Of a DNA stretch of 64,000 bases, positions 1 to 7,943 are shown in pieces. The translations under genes were made by a program, and so were the position numbers. This DNA is from SZUA-547 sp963669315 (GTDB taxonomy: Bacteria; Pseudomonadota; Alphaproteobacteria; Rhodobacterales; Rhodobacteraceae): contig OY770021.1 of the NCBI GenBank assembly GCA_963669315.1, forward strand, positions 124,001 through 188,000. The letters run 5' to 3'. The number at the start of each line of letters is the position of its first letter. Position 1 is the first letter of the stretch. The notes beneath the pieces are model-generated. The model did not search any database. It was not told the origin of the DNA and saw only the letters and a program-made list of their open reading frames with translations.

Positions 1-96
1 CAGATCGAGGGTTACATGGATCTCAAATGGGAAGAGATCTACAACTACGAGCACACCCCGCATCCGGTCGAGTTCCAGATGTACTATTCCTGCTAA
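1..96 (+). CDS. glnA: Glutamine synthetase type I, C-terminal fragment
   Basis: Only the last 31 codons are inside the window; the frame is open at the left edge and ends in TAA at 94-96. The peptide includes HTPHPVEF and ends in YYSC. This is the conserved C-terminus of class I glutamine synthetases, which carries the Pro-His-Pro-Val-Glu-Phe stretch. The enzyme makes glutamine from glutamate and ammonia in the cytosol. A strong hairpin follows directly, so transcription probably ends here. The regulatory partner glnB, often upstream in this group, would lie outside the window. Confidence 0.85.
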   Translation, partial: QIEGYMDLKWEEIYNYEHTPHPVEFQMYYSC

Positions 97-120
97 GGCG
101 TTCGCCTTCAGTAAGCGGAA

Positions 121-146
121 GGGCGGGGCTTTGGCCTCGCCCTTTT
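121..146 (+). terminator. Rho-independent terminator after glnA
   Basis: An 8-bp stem (GGGCGGGG pairing with CCTCGCCC, one G-U) with a 6-nt loop is followed by TTTT. It sits 25 bp past the glnA stop codon and separates glnA from the next gene. Confidence 0.8.
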
Positions 147-229
147 CGTTTTGGACGCCCGCAGTTTTGGAGAATTGCAAGAATCGCCCTATGGTTGCGC
201 TTTAGTGCTCTGCCAGAGGCGAATGAGCG

Positions 230-1366
230 ATGTCTGAATTCCGCAAGAACCTAAAGCCGCTTGGCATGCACGCAGTGTATGATCAGGCGTTAAGTCTCGC
301 CACTTCCTCGGAGTTCGCGGCGATCGGGCATATCGACACCGGAATTACCCCGCATCCGGGTTTGGGGTTTGAGGATAACTCTGACGACCTAAGCAAGACG
401 TCGATCATTCTTGATGATGACAGCGACCTTCTCGATGACGGGCCAGCTTGGGCGAAATTTGGCCCCAAGCCGAAATTTCTCGACAAGCTGACCGACTGGC
501 CAGACCACGGTACGAAGACCCTTTCCATCATCCTGTCCGATGTCCAAAACCGGCTGCACGGCGTCGCGCCGGGGGTCGCGGTGATCCCGATCCGGATCGC
601 GGATGGACCCATATTTCAGGATGACACGCAGCGCGACCTCATGGGGCCGGCGATACGCAGACTCGTCAACCACCCCAGAAAGCCTCGCGTGATCAGCATC
701 AGCATGGGAAATCCCGGGCATATGGGATTCTTCGAATTTCCCAAGAAACTCATTTCCGATGTTTCGCCCGGCCTCAGCAAAGACGCCAAACGCGCCGTTG
801 ATGAGGCCTATGAGGCCGGCGTCGCGATCTGCGCCGCGGGCGGGCAAGTCATCGACCGCGTGGTGTTTCCAGCCCGGCTGTTTCGCACCATCGCCGTTGG
901 CGGGCTGTCGCCGAGCGACGATCACTATCCTCCCCACGGCTATGGCGGCTCCGACATGAGTCTGGTCGATGTCTGGGCGCTCGCCACGAACGTAAACCGG
1001 GCGTCTTCGACCAAATCCAACGGCGAATTTGATCATATCTGGGCCGAAGACGAGAAAGCCAACAGGAATGAGCCGGACAAGGTTACGGGAACGTCCTACG
1101 CAACCCCGCAGGTCGCCGCCGCGACAATGCTGTGGATGGAGTGGAACCGCCACAATCTTCCCGACCATGGCGACCCGGAAGGATGGAAGTCGGTAGAGGC
1201 GGCGCGGCTGGCGCTAAGAGATTCGGCGCAGAAGGTCAGCGCAAAGCTTGGCGGGCGGAAAAGGCGCATGGTGCGAAAACTGGACATCGAAGAGTTGTTG
1301 AAGACGCCTGTCCCAGATCTTTCAAAACTGAAACGGCATCCACCTGCGGCAAAGCAACGAAACTGA
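230..1366 (+). CDS. Subtilisin-like S8 serine protease, cytosolic
   Basis: The 378-residue protein shows the S8 catalytic triad in order: Asp36 in HIDTGI, His93 in DHGTKT and Ser289 in GTSYATPQVAAA. There is no signal peptide or propeptide, so a cytosolic protease acting on intracellular proteins is likely. The stretch that normally carries the oxyanion-hole Asn (AAGN) reads CAAGGQ at about 201-206, so that Asn is absent. It is followed by FPA and IAVGG, as expected for the family. A Lys/Arg-rich tail follows. The start ATG at 230 is preceded by a weak GAG-type site. The neighbours are a broken SEC-C gene and a zincin, which suggests an accessory proteolysis region, but the substrate is unknown. 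Confidence 0.85.
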   Translation: MSEFRKNLKPLGMHAVYDQALSLATSSEFAAIGHIDTGITPHPGLGFEDNSDDLSKTSIILDDDSDLLDDGPAWAKFGPKPKFLDKLTDWPDHGTKTLSIILSDVQNRLHGVAPGVAVIPIRIADGPIFQDDTQRDLMGPAIRRLVNHPRKPRVISISMGNPGHMGFFEFPKKLISDVSPGLSKDAKRAVDEAYEAGVAICAAGGQVIDRVVFPARLFRTIAVGGLSPSDDHYPPHGYGGSDMSLVDVWALATNVNRASSTKSNGEFDHIWAEDEKANRNEPDKVTGTSYATPQVAAATMLWMEWNRHNLPDHGDPEGWKSVEAARLALRDSAQKVSAKLGGRKRRMVRKLDIEELLKTPVPDLSKLKRHPPAAKQRN

Positions 1367-1450
1367 GAGCGCGAAGGATCCGACTTGCGCGCCATAGCGC
1401 ATCGCCCTATTCACCGCCCCCTTGTTAACCGCCGGACTCAGGAGGCTAAA

Positions 1451-1692
1451 ATGATCAAACTGCGCAAATTCGACAACCTCCCGTCCTTTCGAGCGGACGT
1501 CTAAGCGCCGCCGCTCCTTTCCATCGGAAACTCAGGTCAAACGCGGCGTTCGCTATGTGCATGGCGATGTCGAACTGATCAAAAACCCGGGGCGCAACGA
1601 TCTTTGCCCTTGCGGTTCCGGGAGGCGTTTTCAAGAAATGCTGCATGGAGTCGGGCCGCTATGATGGCGCCGAGCGTGGAGAGTATTTTTAG
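1451..1692 (+). pseudogene. SEC-C motif protein, broken by two frameshifts
   Basis: An ideal ribosome site (AGGAGG at 1440-1445) precedes ATG 1451, but this frame stops after 17 codons at 1502-1504. Moving one base on, the frame from about 1503 reads through NPGRNDLCPCGSGRR. One more base on, from about 1630, it reads FKKCCMESGRYDGAE and stops at TAG 1690-1692. Together these make one roughly 80-residue protein with a complete zinc-binding SEC-C motif (CPCGSG, then KKCC). Both breaks fit single extra bases, one before AAGCGCCGCC and one in the T run near 1628-1631. This is either a decayed gene or two sequencing errors. Intact relatives bind zinc, as in the SecA C-terminus. Confidence 0.75.
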
Positions 1693-1695
1693 AGA

Positions 1696-2115
1696 ATGTC
1701 CTTAGAGGCGCCCTTCCCCCCCCACCTCGCCGCCCCTTCGCTGGACGATTTCAAACGTCTCGCCCACGCGGCATTCGATGCTCTGCCCGCCGTCTTTCGC
1801 GACCGGTGCGGCGATGTGGCTTTGCGCGTGGCGGATTTCGCCGATGCTGAAACTCTGACGGCGATGGGGATCGAGGACCCATTCGAGTTGACCGGTCTCT
1901 ATCACGGCGTGAACCTGACTGAGAAAAGCGTCAGTCACGCAGAGCCGCGCGCGGACGAGGTCTGGCTCTATCGCCGACCAATACTGGACGAGTGGTGCCA
2001 ACGGGGCGACGAAGCGCTGGGAGACCTGATCGCCCATGTGCTGGTGCACGAGATCGGTCACCATTTCGGCCTGACGGATGAGGATATCGATGCGATCGAA
2101 GCGGCGGCGGATTAA
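1696..2115 (+). CDS. Small zincin-type metallopeptidase (DUF1025 / PF06262 family)
   Basis: The 139-residue soluble protein carries HVLVHEIGHHFG, an HExxH zinc site with His118, Glu119 and His122 near the C-terminus. It is followed by LTDEDIDAIE, as in the short zincin_1 family widespread in alphaproteobacteria. The upstream segment IEDPFELTGLYHG also fits this family. It has no signal peptide, so it probably acts in the cytosol. It begins 3 bp after the broken SEC-C gene and was probably co-transcribed with it; GGAGAG at 1678-1683 is the nearest ribosome-site-like sequence. The family is structurally defined but its physiological substrate is not known. Confidence 0.8.
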   Translation: MSLEAPFPPHLAAPSLDDFKRLAHAAFDALPAVFRDRCGDVALRVADFADAETLTAMGIEDPFELTGLYHGVNLTEKSVSHAEPRADEVWLYRRPILDEWCQRGDEALGDLIAHVLVHEIGHHFGLTDEDIDAIEAAAD

Positions 2116-2143
2116 AGTCGAGTCTTTTCAGGTCTTTGGCGCG

Positions 2144-3355
2144 CTATCCAAAAGTGCGGCTGTAATAGAGCACACCCAGTTCCTGCATCGCGCGAGACGC
2201 CGGACCGAAAACGCTGGAAAATCTCATCCAATCCAGCTTCGCCGCCTGCGCGATTGCCCCCAATGAGCGCTTTCCGTCGATCCCAACGATCAGCGGCGCG
2301 GCCTGTTTTGAAATGGCGCGGCTTATCTTCATCCCGTCGCGCGTGACGCTCAGCCCGCCCTGCTTGGCGATAACGCCCGCTGCCTGCCGCCCTGTCGCGC
2401 CCGGCAGGACGGGAACCGCCTGCGGCGAGGTCGGTCCCGCGATTTTCGTCTTTGCGCCCGCCTTGGCGACATAGACATTATGGAGCTTGATATTGCCGGC
2501 CAGCCTCTCGGCCAACGCCGCGCGCGACCACGCGTCCAGCTTTTTCGCCCGCGCCAGCAAGTCAGGATCGCGCAGATAGCTTTCCGGCGCATAGCGGGCG
2601 GGTTCGACGAAGCTGACCAGCTCCAGCCCAGCGGCCGTCAACGTCTCCTGCAGCTCACCCACCGAATAGGGCCGATCCCGACTGTGCAGCAAAAGATCAT
2701 AGAGACCGGCGTCGTTGCTCTTGTGATCGACGACAATCTCGTTCCGGTTCAGCCAGTTGGTGGGGGGCGCCTCGTTCAGAACCTTCTTCGCGATCGCCAC
2801 CTGTGTTTCCGGCTCCTCACCTTCTGAAAGCGCCTTGAGCGCCTCCTGCATTGGGTAGACCCCTGTCCGGCCTAGCGGGGCGTAGACCATGATCCCCATG
2901 CCACCATCCTCTGCCAGCGCAGTCGAGAGCGCATCGAACCCCGCCTGCGGTTCAGGCAAATGATGCAGCACGCCGCAGCAGTCGATGTAGTCGAACGGCC
3001 CCATCTCCGGCGCGGTCAACAGATCGCCCGTCGCGAAAGAGATGTTGCTCAGGCCGCGCGCCTTGGACCGCGACTCCGCGATTTCCCGGCTCGCCGAGGA
3101 CATGTCGAGATAGGTGATCTCGGCCGGGCAGCCGAAATCCGTCAGCCTTTGAGCCAGCATGATCAGCGCGTCTCCGGTGCCGCCGCCCGCGACCAAGGCC
3201 CTGAAGGGCTGCGACCAGTCCCGTGCGCCGCCATAGATAAAATGGTCGATTTCCAGCGGGTTGGAGGGCGAGCCGATAATCAGGCGCTTCGCCTCATCCG
3301 CCGGATCGCGGGCCGGATAGGGATATGCCTCATATTGCCGTTTGACCGGATCCAT
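2144..3355 (-). CDS. Class I SAM-dependent methyltransferase with C-terminal extension
   Basis: The 403-residue protein has a typical Rossmann motif I (LVAGGGTGDA, about 54-63). Acidic ribose-binding and motif IV regions follow (TYLDMSSASREIA, FDYIDCCGVLHHL), placing it in the methyltransferase_11/12/25 group. Residues from about 290 form an extension with Ala- and Lys-rich linkers and a region resembling a winged-helix-like tail. The N-terminus (DPVKRQYEAYPYP) matches a family often annotated as a bacterial protein or small-molecule methyltransferase. The substrate cannot be deduced. It is transcribed away from the matrixin gene, sharing the gap at 3356-3550. A GAGGGA site precedes the ATG. 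Confidence 0.75.
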   Translation of the reverse strand: MDPVKRQYEAYPYPARDPADEAKRLIIGSPSNPLEIDHFIYGGARDWSQPFRALVAGGGTGDALIMLAQRLTDFGCPAEITYLDMSSASREIAESRSKARGLSNISFATGDLLTAPEMGPFDYIDCCGVLHHLPEPQAGFDALSTALAEDGGMGIMVYAPLGRTGVYPMQEALKALSEGEEPETQVAIAKKVLNEAPPTNWLNRNEIVVDHKSNDAGLYDLLLHSRDRPYSVGELQETLTAAGLELVSFVEPARYAPESYLRDPDLLARAKKLDAWSRAALAERLAGNIKLHNVYVAKAGAKTKIAGPTSPQAVPVLPGATGRQAAGVIAKQGGLSVTRDGMKISRAISKQAAPLIVGIDGKRSLGAIAQAAKLDWMRFSSVFGPASRAMQELGVLYYSRTFG

Positions 3356-3468
3356 ACCGCGTGTCCCTCGATTGCCGCCTCACACTGCGGTCATCCAATG
3401 GAGGAGATGACGTGTCAAGGATCGGCGGCGGCGCGTCCGGTATGCTTCAGGCAGTTATGCGTCACAGA

Positions 3469-3497
3469 TTGAGCGACTCGCGATAATATCGTATCAT
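3469..3497 (+). promoter_or_regulatory. Sigma-70 type promoter for the matrixin-like gene
   Basis: TTGAGC (3469-3474) and TATCAT (3492-3497) are separated by 17 bp, a good housekeeping match. The spacer contains the perfect palindrome CGATA-A-TATCG (3481-3491). A second inverted repeat (TGAG-N7-CTCA, 3521-3535) lies between the promoter and the ribosome site. Either could be an operator; no regulator is evident. Confidence 0.55.
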
Positions 3498-3550
3498 CCA
3501 AGGCCTTCACCCTCATCGATTGAGTATATTTCTCAGGGGAGAATTCACTG

Positions 3551-4354
3551 ATGGCCACTCAAGAACAGTACAGCGACAGGAATTTCGAGTTTCTCGCGCG
3601 CGACGAAGCCGCAAAGCTGATCAAGGACGACATTCACGTCCATCGAAAAGATAAAAAAGTAGTGTGCGAAACCGACATTCGCGGTCACAAGAAACCCGAC
3701 GGACGCTCTCCGCTCGATCTGGTCGTCGACGCCTCTGACGGGTTCATCCCGCTATGGGCGGCGAACACCACGCTTCGGTGGCGTTTTCAGGAACAGTCGA
3801 TGGCGAATTTTGTCGACCCTGAGGCGGCGAAGAGCGCTATCCGCGCACTCTTAGGCGATGCGCTTCTGGCCTGGGGCGACGCCGTGCCTGTGAAATTCGC
3901 CGAGCGCCAGCACGCCTGGGATTTTGAGATTGCGGTCAGCCCGCAGGAAAACTGCACCATCAATGGCTGCACCCTTGCGCGGGCTTTTTTCCCCGACGCC
4001 GGACGGCACGATCTGCTGCTTTACCCGACGATGTTTTCACAATCGCGCGAAGAGCAGGTCGAGACCATGGCCCATGAGATCGGGCATGTTTTTGGACTAC
4101 GCCATTTCTTCGCGGATGTGTCAGAGACGGGCTTTCCGTCGGAAATTTTCGGCGCGCACGAGAAGTTCTCCATCATGAACTACGGGAATGAGAGCGTGCT
4201 AACCGACAAAGACCGCGAAGACCTGAGCCTGCTTTATGAAAAGGTTTGGGACGGCAGCGTGACGGAGATCAACGGGACGCCAGTTCAACTGATGCGACCA
4301 TTCAGCTTCTTCCGCGTGGCGCTGGGGGGAACCAACCCGTTCGCCATGGGGTGA
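3551..4354 (+). CDS. Matrixin-like zinc metalloprotease (M10A-type)
   Basis: The 267-residue protein has the full metzincin zinc site HEIGHVFGLRH (His175, Glu176, His179, His185) and a Met-turn (SIMNYGN, Met209). This defines a matrixin/M10-like metalloprotease. The N-terminal 90 residues are hydrophilic and no signal peptide or RTX repeats are seen, so the location is uncertain: cytosolic, or exported by an unseen route. Two Cys residues (135 and 140) precede the active site and could form a switch or disulfide. The start follows CAGGGGAG by about 10 bp. It is the third protease gene within 4.4 kb and has its own promoter. Confidence 0.8.
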   Translation: MATQEQYSDRNFEFLARDEAAKLIKDDIHVHRKDKKVVCETDIRGHKKPDGRSPLDLVVDASDGFIPLWAANTTLRWRFQEQSMANFVDPEAAKSAIRALLGDALLAWGDAVPVKFAERQHAWDFEIAVSPQENCTINGCTLARAFFPDAGRHDLLLYPTMFSQSREEQVETMAHEIGHVFGLRHFFADVSETGFPSEIFGAHEKFSIMNYGNESVLTDKDREDLSLLYEKVWDGSVTEINGTPVQLMRPFSFFRVALGGTNPFAMG

Positions 4355-4378
4355 GCCGGCGCGCGTGACATCGATCAG

Positions 4379-5008
4379 CTAGAACCGACGCCGGACGCCG
4401 AGGGCCAAGGCATTGGCTCCGCCATCCCCGCCAAAAGTCCCGAAGCCGGTGGATCGATGATGAATACGCGCCAGCGCCTCCCAATTCTCGGCTGGCAGGT
4501 CGAAGGCCAACTCCGCCATCCAATAGATCATTGCCGCCTGGCTTTCGCCCTCATTCTCGATCTCGAGACGTGGCGTCTCGCTGGCGAAGGACGGACCCAG
4601 CCCAAAGGCGGCGCTGGTGTTCAAATGCGCATCCCAAGGGAAAGCGTTCCAGCGCGCCACCAGAATCGGGGCGTTCAACTCCCAATGGGTCTGGCCGCGA
4701 ACATGGCGCACGATCTGCCCTTCGATCTCAATGTCGAGTTCGTCCAGCGGCCGCGCAACACGGGCCGAGAGCGCGCCGCCGACGAAATAGGAGTCCTCGA
4801 CTTCAACGTCTGGAGGATAGGCGATTTCCCACCAGCTGTTGTCGAGCATCACGCCTGCAAATCCGGTCGCGGCGTAAGCCCCGCCTTCGCTCGCCTGTTC
4901 GACGTTCCGCTCGCTCGCGCAAGCCGCGCCAACAATGACGAAGGCGACGCATATCCAATGCAACGACCCGATTTTAGTCGAATTGAGAGACACGCCGCGG
5001 GATCCCAT
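4379..5008 (-). CDS. Outer membrane beta-barrel protein candidate, PagL-like end
   Basis: The 209-residue protein starts with a positively charged segment and a hydrophobic helix (about 16-30) ending near GAACAS, compatible with a secretion signal or lipobox. Alternating hydrophobic strands follow, and it ends in LALGVRRRF with a terminal Phe, as outer membrane barrels do. The penultimate motif IHHRSTGFG resembles the His-x-Ser active-site region of lipid A 3-O-deacylases. The acidic partner is not clearly in place, so the enzyme assignment is only a suggestion. It converges with the matrixin gene, leaving 24 bp between stops. Confidence 0.5.
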   Translation of the reverse strand: MGSRGVSLNSTKIGSLHWICVAFVIVGAACASERNVEQASEGGAYAATGFAGVMLDNSWWEIAYPPDVEVEDSYFVGGALSARVARPLDELDIEIEGQIVRHVRGQTHWELNAPILVARWNAFPWDAHLNTSAAFGLGPSFASETPRLEIENEGESQAAMIYWMAELAFDLPAENWEALARIHHRSTGFGTFGGDGGANALALGVRRRF

Positions 5009-5326
5009 GGCAGAATCCTTTCGTACCGACTGAGAATCTCGCCGGTCCGTGCTGGGAATCCATCGCGATGACGTCAGACCGTCCTGGCCATCGCGGTGCG
5101 TCCTCCTGCATCTTCAGGCGCATAACCCGTGACGCCACAAGCGAGTTCGCCGCTTATTATAGCAGTTCCTACGGTTCGAGGTAACGCTTGCGCCCTGCAC
5201 AGCCGCCAAGAACAGGCGCAGACGTGTCACGACGACGCGGACAGATGGGGCGAAACCCAAATCCATTGCACCTGAAAGTTGAGTTGACTACGTTCTGCAA
5301 CCTGTTGTTTTCAAGGAGAAACCCCC
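5009..5326. other. Gene-free stretch of about 320 bp
   Basis: This lies between the divergent starts at 5008 (minus) and 5327 (plus) and so should hold both promoters. TTGACT at about 5284-5289 is a possible -35 element for the plus-strand gene, but no convincing -10 follows at the right distance. No tRNA, riboswitch or small coding sequence with a good ribosome site was recognised. Confidence 0.4.
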
Positions 5327-5728
5327 GTGCGTAGAGAATCCCTCAGACTGGCCGCCGTCGCCATTGCGTCCATTGGACTGACCGTGTCCGCCGCCGCCGA
5401 ACAGGCAGACTCTTCTCCGCTGAGCGCCAACGGATATATCGCCGTGCCGATCAGCGCGCCGACGGATGGCAATCCCTCCTATGTCTATTCCGTCAACCGC
5501 GTCACGGACCCCAGCACCATCAATCCGGGCGAACCGATGCCGGGCTATCCGAATACGGATGTTCGCTCGGTGAATGAATTCATGCTGGATTCGGTCAAGA
5601 ACGGATCAACTATCGTTTTTGTTCCGGGCGGAGACGTCGACCCGACCAACATCGACGACTTGATGGCGTCTCGGGCCGTTCGGGATGGCGTTCCGATTCT
5701 GGTCCAGGGCGGCGCGACCGTTCAGTGA
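5327..5728 (+). CDS. Small secreted protein of unknown function
   Basis: The 133-residue protein starts at GTG, 8 bp after AGGAG (5314-5318). The first 25 residues form a clear Sec signal peptide ending in VSAAA, with cleavage probably before EQADS. The mature part of about 108 residues is acidic, rich in Pro, Asn and Asp, and lacks Cys, membrane segments or repeats. I do not recognise a family. It has its own ribosome site and probably its own promoter. It sits alone between the barrel candidate and parE, so context gives no function. Confidence 0.65.
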   Translation: MRRESLRLAAVAIASIGLTVSAAAEQADSSPLSANGYIAVPISAPTDGNPSYVYSVNRVTDPSTINPGEPMPGYPNTDVRSVNEFMLDSVKNGSTIVFVPGGDVDPTNIDDLMASRAVRDGVPILVQGGATVQ

Positions 5729-5754
5729 ATGATCCACTCTTCTAGATAATAAGG

Positions 5755-5786
5755 CTCGGGCGGCCGTCGCTTGACTGCGGCCCGAG
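5755..5786 (+). terminator. Weak hairpin after the secreted protein gene
   Basis: CTCGGGC (5755-5761) pairs with GCCCGAG (5780-5786) over an 18-nt loop. It lacks a T tract, so it may be a weak or Rho-assisted terminator. Confidence 0.3.
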
Positions 5787-5816
5787 TTGCGCCCTCCCCC
5801 TCTCGCCTGCTCTAAT
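5787..5816 (+). promoter_or_regulatory. Probable parE promoter
   Basis: TTGCGC (5787-5792), an 18-bp spacer and TCTAAT (5811-5816) give a plausible sigma-70 promoter. It would start transcription about 30 bp before the parE start codon. Confidence 0.45.
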
Positions 5817-5854
5817 CCTGCATCGAGCAGGTTCGATTCGGGGAGATGAGCCAT

Positions 5855-7870
5855 ATGACCGCCCCCGCCTCAAACGCAGCGATCAAAGACAGTGGTCTTT
5901 TCGCGGCGCAGACGGCAGCATCAGACGCATACGACGCCAACGCCATTGAGGTGCTGGAGGGGCTTGAGCCCGTCCGCAAGCGCCCCGGCATGTATATCGG
6001 CGGCACGGATGAGCGCGCGCTTCACCACCTTGTCGCCGAGGTGCTGGACAACTCTATGGATGAAGCGGTCGCCGGCCACGCCAGCCGGATCGAGGTGATG
6101 CTGAATGCCGACGGATCCTGTTCGATAACCGATAACGGCCGCGGCATCCCGGTTGATCCCCACCCGAAATTTCCCGACAAGTCCGCGCTTGAGGTCATCC
6201 TGACGACGCTTCATGCCGGCGGCAAGTTTTCGGACAAGGCCTATCAGACCTCGGGCGGTCTGCATGGCGTCGGCGTTTCGGTCGTCAACGCGCTCAGTGA
6301 CAGGCTGGATGTGGAGGTCGCCCGAGGGCGAGAGCTTTACGGACAGAGCTTTTCGCGCGGTCTTCCCCAAGGCGGATTGAAAAAGCTCGGCGCTGCCCCG
6401 AACCGGCGCGGCACAACCGTCACGTTCCACCCGGACACGGAGATTTTCGGCGAGCGTGCGCGGCTGAAGCCCCCGCGTCTGTGGAAGATGGCGCGCTCTA
6501 AGGCCTATCTCTTCGGCGGTGTGGAGATCCGGTGGAAATGCGCGCCGGAACTCATCGGCGAAAAGGATGAGACTCCGACCGAGGACACGTTCCACTTTCC
6601 CGGCGGGCTTGAGGAGTATCTGACCGCGACCATCGCCGGGGCGGAGACCTTTGCGGAGCGGCCGTTTGCGGGCAAAGTCGAGTTCGCGGACAGGTTTGAT
6701 GACGGCACGCCCGGCTCTGTGGAGTGGGCGATCACCTGGGCGCCGGGACGCGACGGTTTCATCAACTCCTATTGCAACACGGTGCCGACGCCGCAGGGCG
6801 GCACGCATGAAAGCGGCTTCCGTTCCGCCGTCATGCGCGCCTTCAAGGATTACGGCGATCTGGTCAGCAACAAGAAGGCCGCCAACATCTCGGACGACGA
6901 TGTGTTCGGGAACGCCTGCGGCATGATCTCCGCCTTTATCAGCGACCCGGAATTCGCCGGCCAAACTAAGGAGAAGCTGGCCACGTCGGACGCCAACAGG
7001 CTGGTTCGCCTCAGCGTCAAGGACCGGGTGGACAACTGGCTGGCCTCGGACACCAAGACCGCGGGCGCGATCCTAGACTATCTGATCCTGCGCGCAGAAG
7101 AACGGCTGCGCCGCAAGGTGGAGAAAGAGACCCAGCGCAAGTCCGCCACCAAGAAGCTGCGCCTGCCCGGCAAGCTGGCGGATTGCTCGAACGCAAGCCG
7201 GGACGGGTCCGAGCTTTTTCTGGTTGAGGGCGACAGCGCGGGCGGTTCAGCCAAGCAGGCGCGCAATCGCAAGACGCAGGCGATCCTGCCCCTGCGCGGC
7301 AAGATCCTGAACGTCGCCAATGCGACGGCCGGGAAGATGGCGCAGAATCAGGAGTTGCAGGATCTGATGCAGGCGCTGGGCGTGCAGCCGGGTACGAAAT
7401 ACCGGAACGAGGATCTGCGCTACGACAGGGTCATCATCATGACTGACGCAGATGTGGACGGCGCGCATATCGCTTCGCTGCTGATGACATTCTTCTTCAC
7501 ACAGATGCGGCCGCTGATCGACAAGGGACATCTCTTTCTCGCGGCGCCCCCGCTCTATCGCCTGACGCAGGGCGGCAAATCGGTCTATGCGCGGGATGAC
7601 GCCGACCGGGACCAACTTATGGAAACTGAATTCGCCGGGCGCGGCAAAGTCGATGTCAGCCGGTTCAAGGGCCTGGGCGAAATGATGCCCAAGCAGTTGA
7701 AAGAGACCACGATGGACCCGAAAACCCGTACGCTGATTCAGGTTTCGATTGATGAGGACGAACCGGGCGAGACAGGCGGGCTGGTCGAGCGGCTAATGGG
7801 CCGGAAGCCCGAGTTGCGATTTCAGTACATTACCGAGAATGCGCGGTTCGCATCCGATCTCGACGTCTGA
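5855..7870 (+). CDS. parE: DNA topoisomerase IV subunit B
   Basis: ParE is the ATPase subunit that, with ParC, decatenates daughter chromosomes. The protein (671 residues) opens with LEGLEPVRKRPGMYIG. GHKL ATP-binding motifs follow (LDNSMDEA, DNGRGIPV, GGLHGVGVSVVNALS), then the transducer domain and the Toprim motifs FLVEGDSAGGSA and MTDADVDGAHI. RFKGLGEM follows, and the length fits ParE rather than the longer GyrB. I prefer ATG 5855 because GGGGAG (5840-5845) is 9 bp upstream; an in-frame ATG at 5846 directly abuts that site. parC is not in the window. Confidence 0.95.
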   Translation: MTAPASNAAIKDSGLFAAQTAASDAYDANAIEVLEGLEPVRKRPGMYIGGTDERALHHLVAEVLDNSMDEAVAGHASRIEVMLNADGSCSITDNGRGIPVDPHPKFPDKSALEVILTTLHAGGKFSDKAYQTSGGLHGVGVSVVNALSDRLDVEVARGRELYGQSFSRGLPQGGLKKLGAAPNRRGTTVTFHPDTEIFGERARLKPPRLWKMARSKAYLFGGVEIRWKCAPELIGEKDETPTEDTFHFPGGLEEYLTATIAGAETFAERPFAGKVEFADRFDDGTPGSVEWAITWAPGRDGFINSYCNTVPTPQGGTHESGFRSAVMRAFKDYGDLVSNKKAANISDDDVFGNACGMISAFISDPEFAGQTKEKLATSDANRLVRLSVKDRVDNWLASDTKTAGAILDYLILRAEERLRRKVEKETQRKSATKKLRLPGKLADCSNASRDGSELFLVEGDSAGGSAKQARNRKTQAILPLRGKILNVANATAGKMAQNQELQDLMQALGVQPGTKYRNEDLRYDRVIIMTDADVDGAHIASLLMTFFFTQMRPLIDKGHLFLAAPPLYRLTQGGKSVYARDDADRDQLMETEFAGRGKVDVSRFKGLGEMMPKQLKETTMDPKTRTLIQVSIDEDEPGETGGLVERLMGRKPELRFQYITENARFASDLDV

Positions 7871-7943
7871 TCATTGAGCGGAAATACTCGACCTTCACGC
7901 GACGCGATCCAGATAGATGGTTGCCGCAACGCAGGAGGTTGAA

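Noticed and set aside
389..1168. A 259-codon minus-strand frame inside the subtilase
   Set aside because: It is antisense to the S8 gene with its complete triad, and has no independent evidence of coding.
2960..3472. A 170-codon plus-strand frame opposite the methyltransferase
   Set aside because: It is Arg-rich and unlike any family; the methyltransferase has motif I and IV on the opposite strand.
5921..6964. A 347-codon minus-strand frame inside parE
   Set aside because: It is an antisense shadow; ParE motifs are continuous on the other strand.
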